This document shows, piece by piece, positions 1 through 4,952 of a DNA stretch of 5,731 nt. Location: assembly GCA_023405705.1 (NCBI GenBank), contig JAEXXR010000337.1:1-5731 (forward strand). The letters run 5' to 3'. Numbering within the stretch: position 1 is the stretch's first letter; each line of letters starts with the position of its first letter. The stretch is from Actinomycetes bacterium (GTDB lineage Bacteria > Actinomycetota > Thermoleophilia > Solirubrobacterales > Solirubrobacteraceae). Made by a program: the position numbers and the translations under genes. The notes below the pieces were generated by a model, which was not told where the DNA came from, made no database searches, and was given only the letters and a program-made list of their open reading frames with translations.

Positions 1-113
1 CCGCCCTGGGCCCGCCCTGCGGTGATCGGTGGCGTCCTGTCGTCGGCATGTGACGGCAGGGCGCCGTCGGTCGTTCCGCGCCGAATGCCCGGTGCCGACG
101 CGCCAACTCGCGC
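1..113. other. Upstream non-coding stretch, no gene supported
   Basis: I see no convincing coding region here. The visible structure is an 8-base direct repeat CCGCCCTG at 1-8 and 12-19, and an 8-base inverted repeat CGCCCTGC (13-20) / GCAGGGCG (56-63) with a 35-base loop. A 6-base pair CGTCGG (65-70) / CCGACG (95-100) is also present. These could belong to the terminator of a gene to the left, but there is no T-run and such short GC matches arise easily by chance in this composition. Functional meaning is unknown. Confidence 0.5.
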
Positions 114-137
114 AGTCGACTACTTGACTAGTCGACT
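114..137. promoter_or_regulatory. Operator-like palindrome over the -35 box
   Basis: There is a perfect inverted repeat with 9-base arms, AGTCGACTA (114-122) and TAGTCGACT (129-137), around a 6-base spacer CTTGAC. Each arm also contains the self-complementary octamer AGTCGACT, so the same octamer appears twice with a 16-base period. The right part overlaps the TTGACT -35 box at 124-129, so a bound dimer would block RNA polymerase. The obvious candidate ligand is the GntR/HutC-type regulator encoded at the end of the operon, because such regulators are often autoregulatory and bind palindromes of this size. The palindrome is seen directly; the identity of its binding protein is inference. Confidence 0.6.
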
Positions 138-152
138 TGTCAGGTGAATACT
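124..152 (+). promoter_or_regulatory. Sigma70-type promoter for the transport operon
   Basis: TTGACT at 124-129 matches the -35 consensus at five of six positions. It is followed by an ideal 17-base spacer and then AATACT at 147-152, which matches the -10 consensus at four of six positions. The 124-152 segment is markedly AT-richer than the rest of the window, which supports promoter function. Transcription would begin near base 159, leaving a leader of about 78 bases before the binding-protein ATG at 237. The start site was not measured and is inferred from spacing. Confidence 0.6.
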
Positions 153-219
153 CTCGGCCACGTTCCGTAGACCAGGGGCCGCGCCGGTCGCATCCGTTTT
201 GGCGCGCCCCACTCCGCGA

Positions 220-233
220 GGGAGACCGAGAGA
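220..233 (+). promoter_or_regulatory. Purine-rich ribosome binding site of the binding-protein gene
   Basis: The stretch starts GGGAGAC at 220-226 and continues with GAGAGA at 228-233, just before ATG at 237. It supports the start chosen for the binding protein. A near copy, GGGAGAC then GGAGAGACC, lies before the regulator start at 4953. Confidence 0.55.
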
Positions 234-236
234 CCC

Positions 237-1307
237 ATGCTGTTCACGCCCCTGCGGCGGGGATTGACCCTGCTCGCCGCCGTCGTCGCCGCCGCGCTGC
301 TCCTCACCGCGTGCGGCAGCTCGTCCTCCTCCTCCACCGGAGCGGCGCCCACGAGAGCCGCCCCGACCGGCAGATTCACGATCGGCTACGACGTCTACTG
401 GCTCGGCAACAGCTGGTCGACCCAGCTCGCCGAGGAGTTCAGAGCGGCGGTCGAGCGCAACAGAGACAGCATCGAGAACGTCGTCTACACGCAGTCGGAC
501 AACCAGGTCCAGAAGCAGATCTCGAACATCCAGTCGATGATCTCGCGCAGAGTCGACGCGATCATCATGACCCCGATCTCGCCGTCGGCCTCAGTCCCGG
601 TCATCCAGCAGGCCAACCGCGCCGGCATCCCCGTGGTCCTCGTCGCCGCGCAGTCCGACACGAGAGACACCGCCGCCGAGGTCCGCGCCGACGACGTCGT
701 CTTCGGCAGAACGGGCGCCGAGTGGCTCGTCGAGCAGCTCGACGGCAGAGGCAACATCTACGTCCTCAACGGCCTGCCGGGCTTCTCGACCGACACGCTG
801 CGCTGGAAGGGCGCCAAGGACGTCTTCGACAGACATCCCGGCATCAGAGTCGTCGCCGACGCGCACGCCGCCTGGGACACCGCCAGAGCGAAGACGGCCG
901 TCTCCAACATGCTCGCCGCCCACCCCGACGTCGACGGCGTCTGGTCGCAGGGCGGGGCGATGACGCTCGGCGCGATCCAGGCGTTCAGAGCCGCCGGCAA
1001 GCCGCTCGTCCCGATGACGGGCGAGAACAACAACGGCCTGATGAAGACCTGGGACAGCCTCAAGAGAAGCGGCGACAGAGGCTTCGACTCGATCGGCGTC
1101 GTCAACCCGACCTGGGTCGGCTCCGAGGCGCTGACGCAGACGCTCAACCTGCTCAGAGGCGACGAGGTCAGAAAGGTCAACCTCGTCAACCCCGAGCCGA
1201 TCACCTCCGAGACGCTCGACAGATACGTCCGCAGCGACCTGCCGGACAGCTTCTGGGTCGACACGAGACTCGACGATGCCCAGATCAGAGCGCTCTTCGA
1301 CCGCTGA
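237..1307 (+). CDS. Sugar-type ABC transporter substrate-binding lipoprotein
   Basis: This 356-residue protein would be the extracytoplasmic, membrane-anchored receptor that captures the ligand and hands it to the permeases. Residues 1-25 form a lipoprotein signal: LRR, a hydrophobic run, then the lipobox LTAC with lipidated Cys26. A Ser-rich linker follows (residues 28-33, partly encoded by four tandem TCC codons). From about residue 47 it reads as a periplasmic binding protein type 1 fold (ribose-binding class), with GYDVYWLGNSW (50-60), QSDNQVQKQISNIQSM, VDAIIMTPISPSAS, GIPVV, and VDGVWSQGGAMTLGAIQAF (232-250). Length is normal for the family. The ATG at 237 follows a purine-rich leader and gives a full signal peptide. 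Oddly, 19 of 28 arginines are AGA, unlike all its neighbours. The ligand is probably a sugar or similar polar compound but cannot be named. Family assignment is firm; substrate is unknown. Confidence 0.93.
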   Translation: MLFTPLRRGLTLLAAVVAAALLLTACGSSSSSSTGAAPTRAAPTGRFTIGYDVYWLGNSWSTQLAEEFRAAVERNRDSIENVVYTQSDNQVQKQISNIQSMISRRVDAIIMTPISPSASVPVIQQANRAGIPVVLVAAQSDTRDTAAEVRADDVVFGRTGAEWLVEQLDGRGNIYVLNGLPGFSTDTLRWKGAKDVFDRHPGIRVVADAHAAWDTARAKTAVSNMLAAHPDVDGVWSQGGAMTLGAIQAFRAAGKPLVPMTGENNNGLMKTWDSLKRSGDRGFDSIGVVNPTWVGSEALTQTLNLLRGDEVRKVNLVNPEPITSETLDRYVRSDLPDSFWVDTRLDDAQIRALFDR

Positions 1308-1326
1308 GATCGAGCCGCAGCACGAC

Positions 1327-2841
1327 GTGACCACCCCCGCGACCGGCGGCCCCTCGAAGGGGTCGCCGGCGCCGGCCGCCGCCTCCCCCACCGTGCTCGC
1401 CTGCGACCAGCTCGACAAGCGCTACGGCGCGACCCACGCCGTCAGAGGCGTCTCGCTGACGCTCGGCCGCGGCCGCACGCTCGCGCTGATGGGCGAGAAC
1501 GGCGCCGGCAAGTCGACGCTGATGGCGATGATCGCGGGCGAGGTCAAGCCCGGCTCCGGCTCCGTGACGGTCGACGGCCTCGTCGCCGTCGTCCACCAGG
1601 AGCTGAGCCTCTTCGCCGACCTGACGATCGCCGAGAACCTCGGCCTCGGCCGCGAGCCGCGCCTCTTCCCCGGCGGCCCGGTCCGCAACAGGGCGCTGCG
1701 CGACCAGGCGCGCGCCGCGCTCGACCGCCTCGGCGTCGCGCTCGACGTCGACACGCCGGTCGGCCACCTCAGCCCCGCCGAGCAGCAACTGGTCGAGATC
1801 GCGCGCGCCGTCGCGCTGGACCCGGCGCTGCTGATCCTCGACGAGCCGACCTCCTCGCTGGAGCCCAGCCAGGTCGACCTGCTGCACGCGGCGACCGAGC
1901 GGCTCAAAGCCGGCGGCACCTCGGTGCTGTTCGTCTCCCACCGGCTCGACGAGGTCTTCCGCTTCTCCGACGAGATCGCCGTGATGCGCTCCGGCGCGCT
2001 CGTCTCCTCCGGCCCCGCGTCGGACTACACGCGCGAGACGCTCGTCGCCTCGATGGTCGGCCGCGAGCTGGAGCAGCTCTACCCCGACCGCACCTCCGAC
2101 CGGCCCGACGCGGCGCCGGTGATGACCTTCGACGCCGTCTCGGGCCACGGCGTCCGCGACGTCTCGTTCGCGATCCGCCCCGGCGAGATCGTCGGGATCG
2201 CCGGCCTGGAGGGCCACGGCCAGCACGTCGTCGCCGAGCTGGCGGCCGGCGTCCGGCGCGTGCAGGCCGGGACAATCGCGCTCGACGGCAAGGCCGCGAA
2301 GCTGCGCAGCCCGCGCGAGGCGATCGCCGCGGGCGTCGCCTTCGTGCCGCCGGACCGCCGCACCTCCGGCCTGATGCTGCCGCTGTCGATCGCCGACAAC
2401 CTGACCGTCGCCGCCGCCCACCGCCTCCACCCCGGCCGGCTGCTGAACCGCAAGGCCGAGCGCTCCGCGATCGGCCCGGTCGCCGAGCGGCTGCGGCTGC
2501 GCTACGCCGAGCTGGAGCAGCGCGTCGGCGAGCTGTCGGGCGGCAACCAGCAGAAGGTCCTGTTCGGCCGCTGGCTGCTGGTCAGAGACCTGCGCCTGCT
2601 GGTGCTCGACGACCCGACGCGCGGCGTCGACGTCAGCGCCCGCGCCGAGATCTACGGCGTGCTGCGCGAGCTGGCCGACCGAGGCGTCGGCGTGCTGCTC
2701 GTCTCGACCGACATGCTCGAGCTGATCGGGCTCGCCGACGAGATCCACGTGATGTACGAGGGCGCGGTGCAGGGGACGGTCCCCGGCCACGCCGCCACCG
2801 AGGAAGAGATCATGGACCTTGCCGCGGGAGGGAGCCGATGA
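1327..2841 (+). CDS. Sugar ABC transporter ATP-binding protein, two fused NBDs (RbsA/MglA type)
   Basis: This cytoplasmic ATPase energises import. With the GTG start at 1327 it has 504 residues. Domain 1 has Walker A GENGAGKST (56-64), Q-loop Gln91 in VVHQEL, signature LSPAEQQ (148-154), Walker B LLILDE (168-173) and H-loop His205. Domain 2 has the family's degenerate Walker A (GLEGHGQHV, 293-301), signature LSGGNQQ (403-409), Walker B ending in DD (428-429) and no H-loop His (Thr461). Two oddities stand out: about 14 residues are missing before the domain 1 Q-loop, and Asp429 sits where Glu is usual. The start is uncertain. ATG at 1276 would add 17 residues and overlap the binding-protein gene by 32 bases; GTG at 1393 is also in frame. 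None has a strong ribosome binding site. I prefer 1327 because it avoids the overlap and the extra residues look like an out-of-frame reading of the upstream gene. The gene ends in an ATGA overlap with permease 1. Confidence 0.92.
   Translation: MTTPATGGPSKGSPAPAAASPTVLACDQLDKRYGATHAVRGVSLTLGRGRTLALMGENGAGKSTLMAMIAGEVKPGSGSVTVDGLVAVVHQELSLFADLTIAENLGLGREPRLFPGGPVRNRALRDQARAALDRLGVALDVDTPVGHLSPAEQQLVEIARAVALDPALLILDEPTSSLEPSQVDLLHAATERLKAGGTSVLFVSHRLDEVFRFSDEIAVMRSGALVSSGPASDYTRETLVASMVGRELEQLYPDRTSDRPDAAPVMTFDAVSGHGVRDVSFAIRPGEIVGIAGLEGHGQHVVAELAAGVRRVQAGTIALDGKAAKLRSPREAIAAGVAFVPPDRRTSGLMLPLSIADNLTVAAAHRLHPGRLLNRKAERSAIGPVAERLRLRYAELEQRVGELSGGNQQKVLFGRWLLVRDLRLLVLDDPTRGVDVSARAEIYGVLRELADRGVGVLLVSTDMLELIGLADEIHVMYEGAVQGTVPGHAATEEEIMDLAAGGSR
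1343..1369 (+). other. Strong intercistronic stem-loop after the binding-protein gene
   Basis: CCGGCGGCCCC (1343-1353) pairs with GGGGTCGCCGG (1359-1369) around the 5-base loop TCGAA. This gives 11 base pairs, ten of them G-C and one G-U in RNA. It begins 36 bases after the binding-protein stop and lies in the low-complexity N-terminal coding part of the ATPase. There is no T-run, so it is not a classical intrinsic terminator. It could stabilise the 3' end of a processed binding-protein mRNA, attenuate transcription into the transporter genes, or hinder ATPase translation. The structure is seen in the sequence; the function is inferred. Confidence 0.5.
2826..2834 (+). promoter_or_regulatory. 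Ribosome binding site fixing the permease 1 start
   Basis: GGGAGGGAG ends 3 bases before the ATG at 2838, with the GGGAGG core 6 bases away. It sits within the last codons of the ATPase gene. Together with the ATGA overlap it supports the 2838 start and translational coupling of the two genes. Confidence 0.7.
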
Positions 2842-3890
2842 GCGCCCTGCACGCGACCGCGCGGCGCTCCTCGCCGCTCGGCACCACCACCCTGAGCGGC
2901 CTCAAGCCAGCGCTGTTCATCACCGTCGTCTCGCTGGCCGCGGTCGTGGTCGCGGCGATCGTCTCCGAGCCGTTCCGCTCGCCGACCAACGTCGAGTCGC
3001 TGCTGTTCCAGATGGCGCCGCTGCTGCTCGTCGCGGCCGGTCAGGCGGTCGTGATCACGACCGCCGGCATCGACCTCTCCGTCGGCTCGATGATGTCGCT
3101 GGCGACCGTGCTCGCGGCCGCCTCCTCCAGCTCCGCGGCGCTCGTCGTCGTGCTGGTCGTCGCGGTCGGCCTGCTCGGCGGCCTCGGCAACGGGATCGGC
3201 GTGATCGGCGGCGTCAACCCGCTCGTGATGACGCTCGGCACGATGGCGATCTTCAGAGGGATCGCGCTGCTCGTGCTCGGACAGCCCGGCGGCACCGTCC
3301 CGGCCGACCTGCTGACGCCGCTCACCACCGTCTTCAACCACGTGCCACTGACCTTCCTGCTGGCGCTCGGCGCGGTCGCCGTGCTGTGGTTCGCGTCGTC
3401 GGAGACGCGCTGGGGCCGCACGCTGTTCGCCGTCGGCGGCGACGAGGGCCACGCCCGGCGGGCGCGCCTGCCGGTCCGCCGCACGCTGCTGATCGCCTAT
3501 TCGCTGAGCGGCCTCTTCGCCGCGCTCGCCGGCCTCGCGCTCGTCGCGCGGATCTACTCCGGCGACCCGAACGTCGGCGACCCGTTCGCGCTCGACTCGA
3601 TCACCGCCGCGCTGATCGGCGGGATCGCCGTCACCGGCGGCCGCGGCTCGGTGCTCGCGGTGATCCCGGCCGTTCTGCTGCTGGCGCTGACCGACAACCT
3701 GCTCAACCTCGCCGGCGTCTTCTCCTACTGGCAGTACATCGCCAAGGGCGTGATCCTGATCGCGACGCTCGCCGCCTACCACGCCGCCGGCCGCCCGAGC
3801 GGGCTGCTGACGATGGCGCGCGGCGGGTGGCGCAAGCAGCCGGCCGCCGCGGGTGCGGGGAGCGACGGCCCGAGAGGAGGCGCGGCATGA
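2838..3890 (+). CDS. Sugar ABC transporter permease (RbsC-like), first of two
   Basis: This 350-residue integral membrane protein of the BPD_transp_2 (ribose/xylose/galactose permease) family forms half of the import channel. A short polar N-terminus is followed by a hydrophobic segment at about 24-42, then several more membrane segments. Family hallmarks are GQAVVITTAGIDLSVGS (68-84), NPLVMTLGTMAIFRG (127-141), GRTLFAVGGDEG (193-204, the cytoplasmic loop that contacts the ATPase in this family), ALIGGIAVTGGRGS (258-271) and LLNLAG. In the loop, the usual GGN..AA..LSG pattern is altered to GGDEGHARRARL, so it diverges more than permease 2. The last 30 or so residues form a polar, Gly/Ala/Arg-rich tail. 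The start ATG overlaps the ATPase stop (ATGA) and has a good ribosome binding site. The stop overlaps the start of permease 2, so translation of the pair is probably coupled. The family is clear; the solute is not. Confidence 0.92.
   Translation: MSALHATARRSSPLGTTTLSGLKPALFITVVSLAAVVVAAIVSEPFRSPTNVESLLFQMAPLLLVAAGQAVVITTAGIDLSVGSMMSLATVLAAASSSSAALVVVLVVAVGLLGGLGNGIGVIGGVNPLVMTLGTMAIFRGIALLVLGQPGGTVPADLLTPLTTVFNHVPLTFLLALGAVAVLWFASSETRWGRTLFAVGGDEGHARRARLPVRRTLLIAYSLSGLFAALAGLALVARIYSGDPNVGDPFALDSITAALIGGIAVTGGRGSVLAVIPAVLLLALTDNLLNLAGVFSYWQYIAKGVILIATLAAYHAAGRPSGLLTMARGGWRKQPAAAGAGSDGPRGGAA
3872..3880 (+). promoter_or_regulatory. Ribosome binding site fixing the permease 2 start
   Basis: GAGAGGAGG includes a full AGGAGG core 6 bases before ATG 3887. 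It decides the start: the reading frame is open far upstream across permease 1, but only this ATG has a canonical site and gives a normal-length permease. Confidence 0.8.
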
Positions 3891-4906
3891 GCGCCGTCCA
3901 GGCACCGGTCCCCAAGCAGGACGCCGACCGCTCCGCCGCGCTGCGCCGCAGGCTGCTGCGCAGCCGCGAGCTGCTCGTCTCCTACGGCCTCGCGCTGGCG
4001 CTGCTGGTCGTCTTCGCGATCGCGACCCCGGGCGGCTGGGAGCCGCAGCGGATCCTCACGATCCTCGGCCAGAACGCCCAGCTCGGGATCGCCGCGATCG
4101 GCCAGACGGTCGTGCTGCTGTCCGGCGGCCTCGACCTCTCGATCGGCCCGGTCATGAACCTCGCCTCCGTCGTCTCCTCCGCGCAGATGAGAGGCCAGGA
4201 CGGCAACATCGCGCAGGGGATCGCGGTCGCGCTGGCGGCCGGCGGCCTCGTCGGGCTCGTCAACGGCCTGCTCGTCTCGCGCGCGAAGATCCCGCCGCTG
4301 CTGGCGACGCTCGCGGTCGGCACGATCGTGCAGGGCGGCTACTACGTCTACACGGAGGGACAGCCGAAGGGCGGCGTCGCCCCCGGCCTGCAGACCGCCG
4401 CCGACGCGAAGGTGCTCGGCTCGATCGTCCCGTGGTGGCTGGTGCTGTGGATCGCCGTCTGGGTCGTCGTCGCCTTCCTGCTCTACCGCACGACGTGGGG
4501 CCGCCGCTTCTACGCGGCCGGCGCCTCGCCGCGGGCGGCGTGGCTGTCGGGCGTCGCGGTCTCCCGCTACGTCGTCGGCGCCTACGTGCTCAGCGGCGTC
4601 TGCGCCGCGATCGCGGGCGTCGCGCTGACCGCCTACACCGGCTCGCCGTCGGTCTCGGGCGCCGACAGCTACACGCTGCAGACGGTCGCGGCGGCCGTGA
4701 TCGGCGGCGTCGCCTTCTCCGGCGGCATCGGCCGGCTGGCCGGTGCCTTCGCCGGCGTGGCGGTGCTCGTCTTCCTGACGACGATCCTGGAGACGCTCAA
4801 CGTCGACTCCGCGGCCCAGTACGTCGTTCAAGGCGCCGTCCTGATCGGGATGATGCTCGTGAATCGCCGCCTGAGCGGACGGGGGTCCGGCAGTGCGGGG
4901 CGCTGA
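3887..4906 (+). CDS. Sugar ABC transporter permease (RbsC-like), second of two
   Basis: This 339-residue integral membrane protein of the BPD_transp_2 family is the probable heterodimer partner of the preceding permease. A basic cytoplasmic N-terminus (residues 15-27, ALRRRLLRSRELL region) leads into a membrane segment at about 31-47. Hallmarks are IGQTVVLLSGGLDLSIG (71-87), IPPLLATLAVGTIVQGG (135-151), the cytoplasmic coupling loop WGRRFYAAGASPRAAWLSG (204-222) and VIGGVAFSGGIGRLAGA (271-287). About 8-10 hydrophobic segments can be seen by eye. The loop keeps the typical AA.LSG pattern better than permease 1. The frame is open upstream for over 1 kb, but the ATG at 3887 has AGGAGG 6 bases before it and overlaps the permease 1 stop by ATGA. 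Two dissimilar permeases with one double ATPase is the arrangement known from galactofuranose (YtfQRT-YjfF) and AI-2 (LsrACDB) importers, but that does not reveal the substrate here. Confidence 0.92.
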   Translation: MSAVQAPVPKQDADRSAALRRRLLRSRELLVSYGLALALLVVFAIATPGGWEPQRILTILGQNAQLGIAAIGQTVVLLSGGLDLSIGPVMNLASVVSSAQMRGQDGNIAQGIAVALAAGGLVGLVNGLLVSRAKIPPLLATLAVGTIVQGGYYVYTEGQPKGGVAPGLQTAADAKVLGSIVPWWLVLWIAVWVVVAFLLYRTTWGRRFYAAGASPRAAWLSGVAVSRYVVGAYVLSGVCAAIAGVALTAYTGSPSVSGADSYTLQTVAAAVIGGVAFSGGIGRLAGAFAGVAVLVFLTTILETLNVDSAAQYVVQGAVLIGMMLVNRRLSGRGSGSAGR

Positions 4907-4914
4907 GAACGGAC

Positions 4915-4932
4915 GGCGGGTGCCAGCCCGCC
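4915..4932 (+). other. Small hairpin between permease 2 and the regulator gene
   Basis: GGCGGG (4915-4920) and CCCGCC (4927-4932) form a 6-base-pair, all-GC stem with loop TGCCAG in the 46-base gap after the permease 2 stop. No T-run follows, and the regulator's ribosome binding site begins only a few bases later. It might be a weak terminator or attenuator that lowers regulator expression, or simply a GC-rich coincidence. No promoter is visible in this gap. Confidence 0.3.
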
Positions 4933-4952
4933 CGGGAGACACGGAGAGACCG

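Noticed and set aside
237..1307. Recent horizontal transfer of the binding-protein gene, suggested by its AGA codons
   Set aside because: All other codon choices stay strongly G/C-ending and match the neighbouring genes. Only arginine deviates, which transfer from a different-composition genome would not produce.
1292..1315. Possible hairpin at the binding-protein stop (TCGA at 1297-1300 with TCGA at 1310-1313)
   Set aside because: It has only four firm base pairs with mismatches outside, far weaker than the 1343-1369 stem.
137..1330. 397-codon plus-strand frame across the binding-protein gene
   Set aside because: It is an Arg-rich out-of-frame shadow. The frame starting at 237 has the signal peptide, lipobox and family motifs.
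591..1418. 275-codon open frame on the minus strand opposite the binding protein
   Set aside because: Its translation has no recognisable domain, and the opposite strand has a lipobox and a full binding-protein fold.
1285..2790. 501-codon open frame on the minus strand opposite the ATPase
   Set aside because: It is a composition artefact: its protein is rich in Arg, Ala, Gly, Asp and Val with no recognisable domain, and it lies antisense to a gene with all ABC ATPase motifs.
2652..3905. 417-codon open frame on the minus strand opposite permease 1
   Set aside because: Its protein is mostly charged low-complexity residues (R, D, E, Q, G) with no fold signature. The plus strand encodes a clear permease.
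4876..4889. CGGAC / GTCCG hairpin near the end of permease 2
   Set aside because: A five-base stem in GC-rich coding sequence is expected by chance, and no T-run or other terminator trait follows.
2819..4906. A single 695-residue fused protein
   Set aside because: The first half is an out-of-frame reading of permease 1 with Arg-rich nonsense. Only the part from ATG 3887 is a real permease, with its own AGGAGG site.
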